Shown: positions 8,709 to 18,127 of the stretch, piece by piece
Position numbering within the stretch: the stretch's first letter is position 1
How the letters are laid out: every line of letters starts with the position of its first letter
Source: Paramesorhizobium deserti
GTDB taxonomy: Bacteria; Pseudomonadota; Alphaproteobacteria; Rhizobiales; Rhizobiaceae
Assembly (NCBI RefSeq): GCF_001558695.1
Contig: NZ_LNTU01000001.1
Coordinates: 682,001-746,000 of the forward strand
Direction of reading: 5' to 3'
DNA length: 64,000 nt
Translations under genes and position numbers: made by a program
The notes under the pieces: model-generated
Databases searched by the model: none
Told to the model about the DNA's origin: nothing
What the model saw: only the letters and a program-made list of their open reading frames with translations

Positions 8709-9090
8709 AAGCCAATCCTGCCAGCAAGAAGTTAACCAAGCTTTAGAACTCAACCCCACATTCGAGCTTTCGGGCAGATGATTGCGACCTTGCAGGTGGC
8801 CCGCCCAGACTCGATCACGCAATATGATCTGACGTAATATAGCGTAACGTAACACTGCGTGTATTTCGAGCGTGCGTGTGTTTGCGACGGCTTTTTTAGA
8901 AAGGGCTGATGCATGTTTGCCACAAGGGGGCTATGCTCTCTGCGGCGTTTGACCCAACCCTGGATCCAAGCATTTGGCCTCATGGATGGCTTCACAGTTT
9001 CGTGAAGCTGAAACTTCCGGATGCGGGCGTTCCGTTTCTAAGCAGGAAGCGTTAACCGTTCTGACACGGTCGAATTTGGAGAAAACACCC

Positions 9091-10035
9091 ATGGCCTACC
9101 GCAGCCCATCCGTTCCATCCTCAGAGATCACCCCGAAAAGCGTGTATCTGCGTCGCCGGGAATTTCTCGCCGGCGCGGTAGCGGCCGGGCTGATCGGTGT
9201 TTCAGGGGCGCCAGTGGGGGCGGAGGCGCTCAAGGCGTCGCGCGGGCCTTATGCGACGGACGAAAAACTGACGTCCCTCGAGGACGTGACGACCTATAAT
9301 AATTTCTACGAATTCGGCACCGGCAAGACCGATCCGGCTTCCAATTCCGGCAATTTCAAGCCGAAGCCCTGGCGGGTGAAAGTGGATGGTCTCGTCTCCA
9401 AGCCCACCGAATTCGACATCGACGAACTGATCGCCCAGATGCCGCTGGAGGAGCGCATCTACCGGATGCGCTGCGTCGAAGCCTGGTCGATGGTGATCCC
9501 ATGGACCGGCTTTCAGCTTTCCGAACTGCTGAACAAGGTGGAGCCGCTCTCATCGGCCAAATATGTGGCCTTCGAGACCGTGGTCAGGCCAGACGAGATG
9601 CCGGGCCAGCAAGGGCTGTTCCAGCCGCTGGACTGGCCCTATGTCGAGGGGCTGCGGCTGGATGAAGCCATGCACCCGCTGACCATCCTGGCGGTCGGGC
9701 TCTATGGCGAGACGCTGCCCAACCAGAACGGCGCGCCGATCCGGCTGGTCGTGCCCTGGAAATACGGTTTCAAGGGGATCAAGTCGATCGTGCGCATCAG
9801 CCTCGTCGACAAGCAGCCGCCGACCTCATGGAACATGCAGAACGCGCGAGAATACGGCTTCTACGCCAACGTCAATCCGGAGGTCGATCATCCGCGCTGG
9901 AGCCAGGCGACGGAGCGCCGGATCGGCGAGGACGGCTTTTTCGGCTCCGGACGACGCAAGACCCTGCCCTTCAACGGCTATGGCGAGCAGGTGGCGTCGC
10001 TCTATTCCGGCATGGATCTGAAGGTTTATTACTGA
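9091..10035 (+). CDS. msrP: MsrP, catalytic subunit of periplasmic protein-methionine-sulfoxide reductase
   Basis: The 314-residue molybdopterin protein begins with a twin-arginine signal (RRREFLAG at 21-28). It carries the molybdenum-ligating cysteine in [14 protein letters not shown] (residue 128). The family reduces methionine sulfoxide in periplasmic proteins with electrons from the quinone pool delivered by MsrQ. The ATG at 9091 has GGAGAA about 8 bases upstream. msrQ follows after one base, so the two are co-translated. Length matches the family (E. coli YedY about 334). Confidence 0.93.
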   Translation: MAYRSPSVPSSEITPKSVYLRRREFLAGAVAAGLIGVSGAPVGAEALKASRGPYATDEKLTSLEDVTTYNNFYEFGTGKTDPASNSGNFKPKPWRVKVDGLVSKPTEFDIDELIAQMPLEERIYRMRCVEAWSMVIPWTGFQLSELLNKVEPLSSAKYVAFETVVRPDEMPGQQGLFQPLDWPYVEGLRLDEAMHPLTILAVGLYGETLPNQNGAPIRLVVPWKYGFKGIKSIVRISLVDKQPPTSWNMQNAREYGFYANVNPEVDHPRWSQATERRIGEDGFFGSGRRKTLPFNGYGEQVASLYSGMDLKVYY

Positions 10036-10036
10036 A

Positions 10037-10696
10037 ATGGCTCTCACGGACGTTGCCCGGCTCGCGAAACGGCGTGGCGATGCGCTGATATGGGCGCTCT
10101 ACGGCGCGGGGCTGCTGCCGGCGCTGTGGTATTTCTATCTCGGCAGCACAGGCGGGCTCGGCGCGGACCCGGTCAAGACATTCGAGCGTCATCTGGGGCT
10201 CTGGACCCTGCGGTTCCTGATCCTGACGCTCACGGTTTCGCCGCTGCGCGAGATCTTCTCGATCAACCTCATACGCTACCGTCGGGCACTCGGGCTGCTC
10301 GCGTTCTATTACGGCGTCATGCATTTCAGCGCCTATATGATCCTCGACCAGGCGCTCGACCTCAACACCGTCATCGCCGACATCGTCAAACGTCCGTTCA
10401 TCACCATCGGGATGGCGAGCCTCGCTCTCCTGATCCCGCTTGCGGTCACGTCCAATGCCTGGTCGATCAGGCGGCTCGGGCGCAACTGGATGAAGCTGCA
10501 CCGCCTGATCTATGTGGCGGCCGCCGGCGGAGCGATCCATTTCATCCTGTCGGTGAAGAGTTGGCCGGCCGAACCGGTCATTTATGCCGCGATCGTGACG
10601 ATCCTGCTGGCATGGAGGATCGTGCGCCCATCCTTCTTGAGATGGCGCCGATCGACGCAAACAAAAGCCCCACGCCCGGCACGCAGCGCTTCATAA
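10037..10696 (+). CDS. msrQ: MsrQ, haem-binding membrane subunit
   Basis: This 219-residue protein has six likely membrane segments and conserved histidines (YGVMHF, MKLHRLIY, GAIHF) of the ferric-reductase-like family that bind haem b. It passes electrons from quinones to MsrP at the periplasmic face. It starts one base after the msrP stop, forming the classic msrPQ operon. Confidence 0.92.
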   Translation: MALTDVARLAKRRGDALIWALYGAGLLPALWYFYLGSTGGLGADPVKTFERHLGLWTLRFLILTLTVSPLREIFSINLIRYRRALGLLAFYYGVMHFSAYMILDQALDLNTVIADIVKRPFITIGMASLALLIPLAVTSNAWSIRRLGRNWMKLHRLIYVAAAGGAIHFILSVKSWPAEPVIYAAIVTILLAWRIVRPSFLRWRRSTQTKAPRPARSAS

Positions 10697-10700
10697 AGCC

Positions 10701-10922
10701 TTAATTATCGAAGTGAATGCTGAAGCCCTGCTCGACCGCTTCGCGGCCGATCACTTCGGCCAGCCCCGAATCCGACAGGCCGCAACGCGGGAATTTCTTC
10801 CGCAGGCGCATCCTGATCTCCGACGTCGAGACGACGTCCTGCTCGGGACTTATCTCCTTGAGATAATCCTTGACCTCGTTGACTATCGCTTTCGAGGCAT
10901 GCGTATGAACCGTAGCGCTCAT
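10701..10922 (-). CDS. Conserved small protein of unknown function
   Basis: The 73-residue product starts MSATVHTHASKA. I chose the ATG at 10922 since a strong AGGAGG lies 9 bases upstream; the ATG immediately after AGGAGG would have no spacing. The sequence is polar, charged and mostly helical, with a segment (DVVSTSEIRMRLRKKFP) that looks like a small DNA- or protein-binding helix pair. I do not recognise the family. It converges with msrQ (5 bases between stops) and diverges from the DUF4105 gene. Confidence 0.7.
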   Translation of the reverse strand: MSATVHTHASKAIVNEVKDYLKEISPEQDVVSTSEIRMRLRKKFPRCGLSDSGLAEVIGREAVEQGFSIHFDN

Positions 10923-11037
10923 GGTCGTCATCCTCCTGATAGTAAAATATTCGCACCTTTCGAGATAAGAGTCCAATAATGGATTTGCAAAAGGGGCAGG
11001 CCAGCGCAACTTCGATAGCAATCATTGCCGGAGCAAC

Positions 11038-12072
11038 ATGACGACCATATTCGCCTCGATACTGCGTTTCATCGGCCGCGTGCTATTCTTTCTTGTACTT
11101 GCCTGCTGTTTCATCTGGGGCGGCTTCGCGCTATGGTATCACTTGCCGCTCGGCGAAGGCGGGCGCATCGCCGTGCTCACCGTCTGGGGCGCATTCTCGC
11201 TTACCATGCTGATGGCCGAGTTCACGCAGAAACGACGGCAGTCACGGTTTGCCGCAGGCATTGCGATGCTCGCCCTGTTCGGCTGGTGGTCGATGATCAG
11301 ACCATCGCTGACGCGTGACTGGGCACCCGATGTCGAACACACGGTGACGGCCAGGATCGACGGCAATCAGGCCACACTTTACAATGTGCGTGATTTCGAC
11401 TGGCGCACGACCACCGATTTCACGCCGCACTGGAAAACCGAGACCTACGATCTCGACGGGATCGAAACCGTCGATCTCTTCCTGTCCTATTGGGCGGGCC
11501 CGGCAATTGCCCACACGCTCGTCAGCTTCGGCTTCGCCGACGGGCGGCATATCGTCTTCTCGGCGGAAATCCGCAAGACGCGCGACGAAGCGTTTTCGGA
11601 GATCGGCGGCTTCTTCAAGGAATTCGAGCTGGCGATGATCGCCGCCAAGGAAAGCGATATCATCCGCCTGCGCACCAATATCCGCGGGGAGCGCGTCTAC
11701 CGCTATCCAATCAGGATCGATGCGGCGGCGGCCAAGGCGCTTTTCCTGCTCTATCTCGACACCGCCAACAGGCTGGCCAAGAAGGCCGAATTCTACAACA
11801 CGGTCACTACCAATTGCACAACGGTGGTGTTCGATATGGCGCGCACACTCAATCCGGGCTTTCCCCTGGATTACCGGGTCCTGCTGTCAGGCTATCTGCC
11901 GGGATATCTCTATGATGAAGGGCTGATCGCCAATGGCGCACCACTTGCCGAGGTGGAACGGCAGGCTGCGATCGGATCGCGGGCGGACGGAGGACCGATC
12001 GGCTATTCCGTCCGCATCCGCGACGAGTGGGTGCCCACCTCCCAAACCCCTCCTTCGACAAGCTCACCATGA
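11038..12072 (+). CDS. DUF4105 (Lnb N-terminal periplasmic) domain membrane protein
   Basis: The 344-residue protein has two to three N-terminal membrane segments (residues 8-35, 42-58 and 64-82) followed by the Lnb_N/DUF4105 domain, with the characteristic TTNCTTVVFDMAR around residue 260. The conserved cysteine and upstream histidine/aspartate positions suggest a papain-like hydrolase fold in the periplasm. Function is not established in the family. The last about 15 residues are low-complexity Ser/Pro/Thr. CCGGAG precedes the ATG. Confidence 0.82.
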   Translation: MTTIFASILRFIGRVLFFLVLACCFIWGGFALWYHLPLGEGGRIAVLTVWGAFSLTMLMAEFTQKRRQSRFAAGIAMLALFGWWSMIRPSLTRDWAPDVEHTVTARIDGNQATLYNVRDFDWRTTTDFTPHWKTETYDLDGIETVDLFLSYWAGPAIAHTLVSFGFADGRHIVFSAEIRKTRDEAFSEIGGFFKEFELAMIAAKESDIIRLRTNIRGERVYRYPIRIDAAAAKALFLLYLDTANRLAKKAEFYNTVTTNCTTVVFDMARTLNPGFPLDYRVLLSGYLPGYLYDEGLIANGAPLAEVERQAAIGSRADGGPIGYSVRIRDEWVPTSQTPPSTSSP

Positions 12073-12129
12073 GGGGTTTGGGTTATCTGGCATCAGGCGC
12101 CGGTGCGAGGACCGGCAAACCGCTACGGA

Positions 12130-12477
12130 TCAGTCGAGCGCGGCGGTGACGATGATCTCGACCTTGTATTCCGGGCCGGCGAGCTTGGCTTCGCCGGTGG
12201 CGCGGGCCGGCGTGTTGCCTGGATCGACCCATGCGTCCCAGACGGCGTTCATCTCGGCGAAATTGGCCATGTCGTCGAGCCAGATGATCGTCTGAAGCAG
12301 CTTCGACTTGCTGCTGCCGACTTCCGCCAGAAGCTCGTCGATGGTGGCGAGGATGGCCTTGGTCTGCGCGGTGACGCTCTCGCCCGGCGCGCCGACCTGT
12401 CCGGCGAGATAGACGGTGTTGCCATGAATGACGGCCTGGCTCATGCGCGGGCCGGGTTCGATGCGGCGGATGGTCAT
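12130..12477 (-). CDS. RidA family protein, second copy
   Basis: The 115-residue protein has the YjgF/RidA fold, with GQVGAPGESVTAQTKAIL and the C-terminal EAKLAGPEYKVEIIVTAA. It belongs to a different RidA subgroup from the one at 6355: it is shorter and has DPGNTPARATGEA in place of RACV. It stands alone on the minus strand. Likely a 2-aminoacrylate/imine deaminase or relative; role not determined. Confidence 0.85.
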   Translation of the reverse strand: MTIRRIEPGPRMSQAVIHGNTVYLAGQVGAPGESVTAQTKAILATIDELLAEVGSSKSKLLQTIIWLDDMANFAEMNAVWDAWVDPGNTPARATGEAKLAGPEYKVEIIVTAALD

Positions 12478-12631
12478 TGCAAACTCCTCTTCCTGATTTG
12501 GCCCGATCGGATCGAGCGGCGGCTCCTTAATAGCCGGACGCCGGCCGATGACAATGGCCCGATCAGGATGGAGGAGGTGTATCCACGGAAGTTGCGCAGC
12601 GCCCGCCCTGCGGAAAGGCCGGAAACCGGCC

Positions 12632-12781
12632 TTACAACCACCAGAAAACCGTCAGAATGAGAAGCCCCGCCTCGATGAGCACGAGAGCCGGAAGCTCCCT
12701 GCCGTGTAACAATTTTCTGCGGCGAACGCCGGCGACGGCATCGGAGGCAATGCCGTAATTGCCCGGCCGGCGGGTCCACAT
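12632..12781 (-). CDS. Possible 49-residue membrane-anchored small protein
   Basis: The frame starts ATG TGG ACC and ends TGG TGG TTG TAA. The N-terminal 30 residues are basic (MWTRRPGNYGIASDAVAG, RRRKLLHGRE) and the C-terminal 19 form one hydrophobic segment ending FWWL. The basic-then-hydrophobic order suggests an inner-membrane anchor. The ribosome site (GGAG about 11 bases upstream) is weak, so this is a tentative call resting on composition alone. Confidence 0.45.
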   Translation of the reverse strand: MWTRRPGNYGIASDAVAGVRRRKLLHGRELPALVLIEAGLLILTVFWWL

Positions 12782-12849
12782 GATGGATTGAAGGGGTGCT
12801 CCGTCCTTCATTCGATTTCTCCCGAAATCATTCTGGGTAGAAACTGCCT

Positions 12850-13060
12850 AAGACGCTTGACTGAAACCAGGAGACACAAGGGACGCTATACGGAACCTTC
12901 GGGGGCAAGGGCCCCCACGGCCTGGCTCCGCCGAGCCAGGCCGTGGCAAGCGTTGCAGGAATGCACGCCGCATGGAGGGATGGGGAACCACACGGGGACC
13001 AGCGCCCTGCAAGCTTATCCGTCTGTTCGTGCCGCTCCTCGGGCGATGGAACGCCCTCGG
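12850..13060 (+). ncRNA. Possible structured RNA or leader region upstream of rpmH
   Basis: No convincing gene covers this stretch. It contains a perfect 13-bp stem (CACGGCCTGGCTC at 12916-12928, GAGCCAGGCCGTG at 12933-12945, 4-base loop). This lies next to a GGGGGC/GCCCCC hairpin and inside a longer pairing ACGCTTG (about 12852) with CAAGCGT (about 12946). A further GGGCG/CGCCC hairpin follows near 13033. It does not match tmRNA, RNase P RNA or SRP RNA signatures that I can recall. Strand and limits are guesses. Confidence 0.3.
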
Positions 13061-13257
13061 AACTGCCGAACATTCAAAGATCGTTCCAGTGACTGGCTGC
13101 GAATCAACCTTTGATTGGTCGATTAACTCATTCTTAATTACGGTTGTAAAGCCTCATTTAGCAACTAAAAGAAGAAAAATACAACCTTTAGTTTGCAAAA
13201 TTGAGCAGTTTCTTATAAACAGAATAAGTGCAGCCGGTGGTTTTCGGTGCATCCGAA

Positions 13258-13286
13258 TTGACTTATCGCGGGGTTGCATCTATAAG
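13258..13286 (+). promoter_or_regulatory. Strong sigma70-type promoter of rpmH
   Basis: TTGACT (13258-13263), a 17-base spacer, then TATAAG (13281-13286). It lies at the end of an AT-rich block (13105-13240) that may act as an UP element. The transcript would begin near 13293, giving a leader of about 110 bases before rpmH, and would run through rnpA and yidC. Confidence 0.8.
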
Positions 13287-13403
13287 CCGGCCCACGTTCG
13301 GACTTCATTGGCCAGACGGTAATGTTTGTTGCCTGAAAGCCAGCCGAGCCAGCTCCTGTCAAAAGCAGAATCAAGAAGGGCCGCACACCGCGGTATTAAA
13401 TAA

Positions 13404-13538
13404 ATGAAGCGCACCTATCAGCCGTCCAAGCTTGTCCGCAAGCGCCGTCATGGTTTCCGCTCCCGCATGGCTACGCCGGGCGGACGCAAAGTCATCGCAG
13501 CACGCCGCGCCCGCGGCCGCAAGCGGCTTTCCGCTTGA
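13404..13538 (+). CDS. rpmH: Ribosomal protein bL34
   Basis: The 44-residue protein [20 protein letters not shown]... is unmistakably bL34 of the large ribosomal subunit, very rich in Arg and Lys. It is followed after 36 bases by rnpA, the arrangement found across bacteria. A strong promoter lies at 13258-13286. Confidence 0.97.
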   Translation: MKRTYQPSKLVRKRRHGFRSRMATPGGRKVIAARRARGRKRLSA

Positions 13539-13574
13539 AGTCGCTCCGCGCGAACGGCGCGGTGACAAGATACC

Positions 13575-13946
13575 ATGAATGAACAAAAGCCACTCCGCCT
13601 TCGCAAGAGAGCGGAGTTTTTGGCCGTAAGGAGCGGAGAAAAACGACGTGGGCCGTTCTTCCTGCTTGAAGTCAAAGGGCGCAGTGAAGCGGAATCCGCC
13701 GCTGCCAAGGCAGGCGACAGGCCGCGCGTCGGCATCACCGTCACCAAGAAGAACGGCAACGCGGTCATCCGCAACCGCATCCGCAGGCGCTTGAACGAAG
13801 CGGTGCGCACCCACGTCGCAGGTGACATGACGGATGCGACCGACTATGTGATCGTTGCACGCCGTGACGCGCTCGACGCGCCGTTCACCGAACTTGTCAG
13901 GGAACTCGCCAGGCGGGTTGCCAAGAAAGTTGAAAAGAAACGCTGA
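13575..13946 (+). CDS. rnpA: Ribonuclease P protein component
   Basis: This 123-residue basic protein contains the RNR signature ([17 protein letters not shown], residues 73-89) that contacts the RNase P RNA, and the preceding [11 protein letters not shown] strand. It supports 5' maturation of tRNAs. Its gene lies between rpmH and yidC as expected. Confidence 0.95.
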   Translation: MNEQKPLRLRKRAEFLAVRSGEKRRGPFFLLEVKGRSEAESAAAKAGDRPRVGITVTKKNGNAVIRNRIRRRLNEAVRTHVAGDMTDATDYVIVARRDALDAPFTELVRELARRVAKKVEKKR

Positions 13947-13974
13947 TCCGGCCCGACCGGACCTGGGACCGTCA

Positions 13975-15822
13975 ATGGAAAACAACCGCAATTTCTTCAT
14001 CACCATTGCCCTGTCCATTCTGATCCTGACGCTGTGGCAGGTGTTCTACATGAACCCCAAGGTCGAGGCGCAGAAGGAGCAGGCTCGGATCGAGGCTCAA
14101 CGCCAGGAACAGGCGCAGCAGCAGGCGCAAAGCCAGCCCGGAGCCGCGCCAAGTGGCGAAGGCCAGGCAAACATCCCATCGCCGGGCACGACCGGCCAGC
14201 AGGGCATCCCCGGCCAGACGGCGGACAGCGCAGCAGGCGGCGCGCTCAGCCGGGAGGCTGCGATCGCGCAGTCCGGCCGCGTCAAGATCGACACGCCGAG
14301 CCTCCGCGGCTCGATCAACCTGACCGGCGCGCGCCTCGACGACCTCTACCTCAAGGATTACCGCGAGACGATCAACGACAATTCGCCCAATATCGAGCTT
14401 CTGGCCCCGGCGCCGCTCAAGCAGGGCTATTTCGTCGAGCTCGGCTATGCCGGCAATGCCGAAACGGGCGCGGTGCCCAACGACAAAACGGTTTGGAAGG
14501 TCGAGGGCAACGACACGCTGACGCCTTCGACGCCGGTGACGCTGACCTACACCAATGACAAGGGCCTCACCTTCAAGCGCGTGATCTCGGTCGACAACGA
14601 CTATATGTTCACGGTCAGCGACACGATCACCAACCCCTTAGGCGCGCCGGTTTCGCTTTCCTCCTATGGTCGCGTGACGCGCTTTTCGCCGCCGGAACAT
14701 CCGAGTGCGACCTATGTCCTGCATGAGGGTCTGATCGGCGTCATCGGCGACGACGGCCTGCAGGAGATCACATATTCCAAGATCGAGGATGAAAAGGGCG
14801 TCTCGCCGCCGAAATCCGCCGGCGGCTGGCTCGGCATCACCGACAAATATTGGGCGGCGACGCTGATCCCGCCGCAGAACGAAACCTATCAGGCACGCTT
14901 CTCCTATTTCACCGATGGTCGGTCGCGCTTCCAGGCCGATTTCCTCGGCGATCCCGTCACCATCGCGCCGGGCCAGTCGACCACGATCGAGAACCACGTC
15001 TTCGCCGGCGCCAAGGAAGTGGCGCAGATCAACGCCTATGAGAAGAGCCTCGGCATCCGCCAGTTCGAACTCCTGATTGACTGGGGCTGGTTCTATTTCA
15101 TCACCAAGCCGATGTTCTACCTCATCGACTGGCTCTATAAATTCTCCGGCAATTTCGGCGTGGCGATCCTGCTTGTCACCGTTCTCCTGAAGGCGCTGTT
15201 CTTCCCGCTCGCCAACAAATCCTACGCCTCGATGGCGCGGATGAAGATGGTGCAGCCGAAGATGCTGGAAATCCGCGAGAAATATGCGGATGACAAGGTC
15301 AAGCAGCAGCAGGCGATGATGGAGCTCTACAAGACCGAGAAGATCAACCCGCTGGCGGGCTGCTGGCCGGTGCTGGTGCAGATCCCGGTGTTCTTCGCGC
15401 TCTACAAGGTGCTCTACGTCACCATCGAAATGCGCCATGCGCCGTTCTTCGGCTGGATCCACGATCTCGCAGCACCGGATCCGACGTCGATCTTCAACCT
15501 GTTCGGCCTCCTGCCCTATGCGGTGCCGGCCTTCCTGATGATCGGCGTTTGGCCGATCATCATGGGCATCACCATGTTCCTGCAGATGCGCATGAACCCG
15601 ACGCCGCCCGATCCAACGCAGGCCGCGATCTTCACCTGGATGCCCATCATCTTCACCTTCATGCTGGCGACATTCCCGGCGGGGCTGGTCATCTACTGGG
15701 CGTGGAACAACACGCTGTCGATCATCCAGCAGGGTGTCATCATGAAGCGGCAAGGCGCCAAGATCGAGCTTTGGGACAATCTGAAGGACCTCTTCAAATC
15801 AAAGCCAAAACCGGCGAAATAG
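13975..15822 (+). CDS. yidC: Membrane protein insertase YidC
   Basis: The 615-residue protein has an N-terminal membrane anchor (residues 6-25), a Gln/Pro/Gly-rich linker, the large periplasmic beta domain typical of Gram-negative YidC, and the conserved 60KD_IMP core with five membrane segments from about residue 365 (MFYLIDWLYKFSGNFGVAILLVT). It ends in a basic tail. It inserts inner-membrane proteins, alone or with SecYEG. I chose ATG 13975 because the anchor follows at once; the longer frame overlaps rnpA. Confidence 0.96.
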   Translation: MENNRNFFITIALSILILTLWQVFYMNPKVEAQKEQARIEAQRQEQAQQQAQSQPGAAPSGEGQANIPSPGTTGQQGIPGQTADSAAGGALSREAAIAQSGRVKIDTPSLRGSINLTGARLDDLYLKDYRETINDNSPNIELLAPAPLKQGYFVELGYAGNAETGAVPNDKTVWKVEGNDTLTPSTPVTLTYTNDKGLTFKRVISVDNDYMFTVSDTITNPLGAPVSLSSYGRVTRFSPPEHPSATYVLHEGLIGVIGDDGLQEITYSKIEDEKGVSPPKSAGGWLGITDKYWAATLIPPQNETYQARFSYFTDGRSRFQADFLGDPVTIAPGQSTTIENHVFAGAKEVAQINAYEKSLGIRQFELLIDWGWFYFITKPMFYLIDWLYKFSGNFGVAILLVTVLLKALFFPLANKSYASMARMKMVQPKMLEIREKYADDKVKQQQAMMELYKTEKINPLAGCWPVLVQIPVFFALYKVLYVTIEMRHAPFFGWIHDLAAPDPTSIFNLFGLLPYAVPAFLMIGVWPIIMGITMFLQMRMNPTPPDPTQAAIFTWMPIIFTFMLATFPAGLVIYWAWNNTLSIIQQGVIMKRQGAKIELWDNLKDLFKSKPKPAK

Positions 15823-15838
15823 CGCTGGAAAATTTGAG

Positions 15839-15865
15839 AAAAGCCCCCGCCAGGGGGCTTTTCTT
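15839..15865 (+). terminator. Rho-independent terminator after yidC
   Basis: Stem GCCCCC (15843-15848)/GGGGGC (15853-15858) with loop GCCA, flanked by AAAA on the left and TTTTCTT on the right. It ends the rpmH-rnpA-yidC transcript. Confidence 0.92.
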
Positions 15866-16013
15866 GTTTCTGCGGCAAAATGCTTTATAAACCGCATCAC
15901 CACAGAGGATGCTCCCCGATGCGCAACTAAATTCAGGTCTGCAATTCCACGTCTATGTGGCGGGTAGGCCGCTTTCCGTTCCCCCGAAAGCTTTTCCTTT
16001 GCCGGAGCCCACC

Positions 16014-16652
16014 ATGCGAGCACCAGATCCTGATACCATCCATCCCATGCCCGGCCACACGCGCTGCGGCTTCCTGAAGAACCTCGTCACGCGGCCGACG
16101 ATCATCGTCGGCGATTACAGCTACTACGACGATCCGGAGGGGCCGGAGCGCTTCGAGGAACATTGCGTCCTCTATCATTTCGATTTCATCGGCGACCGGC
16201 TGATCATCGGCAAATTCTGCGCGATCGCGGCGGGGGCGACCTTCATCATGAACGGCGCCAACCATCCACTCGACGGTTTCTCCACCTATCCGTTCGGCAT
16301 TTTCGGCGGAGACTGGGCGGCGGCTTTCGACATGGAAAAGCTCGGCAGGACTGTTCGAGGCGATACCGTCGTCGGCAACGACGTCTGGATCGGCATGAAT
16401 GCCACGATCATGCCGGGGGTGACGATCGGCGATGGCGCGATCATTGCGACCCGCTCGGTCGTCTCGCGCGACGTGCCGCCCTATGCCATCGTCGCCGGCA
16501 ATCCGGCTCGCGTGGTAAGGATGCGCTTCGACGAAGCCGTCATTTCACGCCTCCTCGATATCGCCTGGTGGAACTGGCCGGTTGACAAGATCACCCGGAA
16601 CATCGATGCCATCGGCGGACTGGACTTAACAAAACTGGAACAGGCGACGTGA
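16014..16652 (+). CDS. CatB-type (xenobiotic) acetyltransferase with left-handed beta-helix
   Basis: The 212-residue protein has the XAT signature: [10 protein letters not shown] near residue 33, [19 protein letters not shown] with the catalytic histidine at residue 84, and hexapeptide repeats ([21 protein letters not shown]) up to residue 170. Members acetylate chloramphenicol or streptogramin A; chromosomal forms often have unknown substrates. The ATG at 16014 follows CCGGAG. The stop overlaps the yihA start (GTGA), so the two genes are translationally coupled. It sits after the yidC terminator, hence likely has its own promoter. Confidence 0.88.
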   Translation: MRAPDPDTIHPMPGHTRCGFLKNLVTRPTIIVGDYSYYDDPEGPERFEEHCVLYHFDFIGDRLIIGKFCAIAAGATFIMNGANHPLDGFSTYPFGIFGGDWAAAFDMEKLGRTVRGDTVVGNDVWIGMNATIMPGVTIGDGAIIATRSVVSRDVPPYAIVAGNPARVVRMRFDEAVISRLLDIAWWNWPVDKITRNIDAIGGLDLTKLEQAT

Positions 16653-17320
16653 GCGAAGCGGACAGGAAACGGGCGGAACTGATCGAGGCGGGGCGGATGC
16701 TGTTCGCCAAGGGGTGGATATTCATCCGCGGCGTGCCGGAGATGCGATTCCTGCCACCGGAGGGTCCGCCCGAGATCGCCTTTGCGGGGCGCTCAAATGT
16801 CGGCAAATCATCGCTGATCAATGCCATCGTCGGCCAGAAGGCCCTGGCGCGCACCTCGAACACGCCCGGCCGCACGCAGGAGCTCAACTATTTCGTGCCT
16901 GATGGATATTCGGGCGAGAAGGGCGACCTGCCGCCGCTGGCGCTGGTGGACATGCCGGGCTACGGCTTCGCGGAAGCGCCGAAGGCGCAAGTCGACGCGT
17001 GGACACGGCTCGTCTTCGATTATTTGCGCGGGCGCACGACGCTGAAGCGCGTCTATGTACTGATCGACGCGCGCCACGGCATCAAGAAAAACGACGCCGA
17101 GGTGCTGGACCTTCTCGACAAGGCAGCCGTCTCCTACCAGATCGTCTTGACCAAGATCGATAAGATCAAGGCCGCCGGCGTGCCACGCCTGATGGAGGAA
17201 ACGGCAAAGGCGATCTCCAGGCGCGCGGCCGCCTTCCCGCAGATCATCGCGACCTCGTCCGAGAAGGGCGTGGGCCTCGATGAATTACGCGCCGCGATCG
17301 TGCTTTTGACGCGGGAGTGA
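16649..17320 (+). CDS. yihA: Ribosome biogenesis GTP-binding protein YihA/YsxC (EngB)
   Basis: This 223-residue TRAFAC GTPase has G1 [10 protein letters not shown]2 [12 protein letters not shown]3 DMPGYGF and G4 TKIDK motifs. The family is needed for late assembly of the 50S subunit. The start is a GTG at 16649 inside the preceding stop codon. yidC-yihA-argB order is usual in alphaproteobacteria; here the acetyltransferase lies between yidC and yihA, and a sigma/anti-sigma pair lies before argB. Confidence 0.95.
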   Translation: MSEADRKRAELIEAGRMLFAKGWIFIRGVPEMRFLPPEGPPEIAFAGRSNVGKSSLINAIVGQKALARTSNTPGRTQELNYFVPDGYSGEKGDLPPLALVDMPGYGFAEAPKAQVDAWTRLVFDYLRGRTTLKRVYVLIDARHGIKKNDAEVLDLLDKAAVSYQIVLTKIDKIKAAGVPRLMEETAKAISRRAAAFPQIIATSSEKGVGLDELRAAIVLLTRE

Positions 17321-17351
17321 GGGGCGGCTTTGGGGCGTTGATGCGGTAATC

Positions 17352-17381
17352 ACCCCCTCTGCCCTGCCGGGCAGAGGGGGT
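17352..17381. terminator. Collapsed copy of the palindromic element acting as hairpin
   Basis: A perfect 13-bp stem: ACCCCCTCTGCCC pairs with GGGCAGAGGGGGT across a TGCC loop. It is made of the two outer arms of the intergenic element with its centre removed. It lies between the convergent yihA and anti-sigma genes and would serve both. Confidence 0.8.
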
Positions 17382-17413
17382 ATGAAGACGCTCCACTCCA
17401 TCAATAAAATCCG

Positions 17414-18127
17414 CTAAATCGTCCGCACGACACCCGAGGCCATCACCGGGCCTGTGGCCTTGCCGGTCGGTGAGCCGCCCATCGGCTCGGCGGTGATGGA
17501 GAGCCGGACGCCGTCGCGCATCCTTGCGGCCATGGCGGGCTTTACCGGCATCTCGGTCGGGCCGTCGCGCTTCATCAGCCCCAGCGAAACCGGCTCGCCA
17601 TTATCGGCGATCAGCCAGATCTCCAGCGAATGGTCGGCGGGCATCTCGCCCTCCATCATCTTCAGCCGCAGCATGTCCGTCCTGGGGTCGAAGACGGCCA
17701 TCGTCTTATAGGGGCTGCCCGCAGCCTCCAGCGAGGCGACCATCGGACCGGATGATTGCCGCGGGAAAGGAATGAACTCGCGACCGGCGGCAACGGCCGC
17801 GAGAAGCAGCGAGGCCGCGGCGATCCCGCGCCAGAAGCCGAGGCTGGACCATAGCGACGGTGTCTGCAGCTGGCGCGCCTCGCCGAACAGACGGCGGTCG
17901 ATATCCGATTTCAGCGCGGCCGGCGGCTCCACCGGCTGATAATCGTCCGAAAAGCAGTCGAAATGCTTCTGCCAGCGGGTGACGTGAACCGCGAACGCCT
18001 TCTCCGTCTCGATACGGCGGCCTGCCGCCAGACGTTCCTGATGCGCCAGAACGCCGAGCACATATTCGGCGGCGACGAGATCGTCGCCTTCCGGCATGTT
18101 TTCCTGTTCTTCGGGTTCGCTCGTCAT
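17414..18127 (-). CDS. Anti-sigma factor with RskA-like C-terminal domain
   Basis: The 237-residue protein has an N-terminal cytoplasmic anti-sigma domain (EGDDLVAAEYVLGVL), one membrane segment around residues 110-128 (GIAAASLLLAAVAAG), and a periplasmic RskA-type domain that senses or is cleaved in response to stress. The start at 18127 overlaps the sigma stop (ATGA), the usual coupling of ECF sigma factor and its inhibitor. The signal sensed is not evident. Confidence 0.87.
   Translation of the reverse strand: MTSEPEEQENMPEGDDLVAAEYVLGVLAHQERLAAGRRIETEKAFAVHVTRWQKHFDCFSDDYQPVEPPAALKSDIDRRLFGEARQLQTPSLWSSLGFWRGIAAASLLLAAVAAGREFIPFPRQSSGPMVASLEAAGSPYKTMAVFDPRTDMLRLKMMEGEMPADHSLEIWLIADNGEPVSLGLMKRDGPTEMPVKPAMAARMRDGVRLSITAEPMGGSPTGKATGPVMASGVVRTI

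Noticed and set aside
12828-13073. 81-residue minus-strand frame
   Set aside because: No ribosome site or domain; it lies across strong hairpins, so I treat the region as non-coding.
12820-13100. tmRNA, RNase P RNA or SRP RNA
   Set aside because: No tag reading frame, no T-loop, no GAGGAAAGTC-type core and no SRP apical loop sequence could be found.
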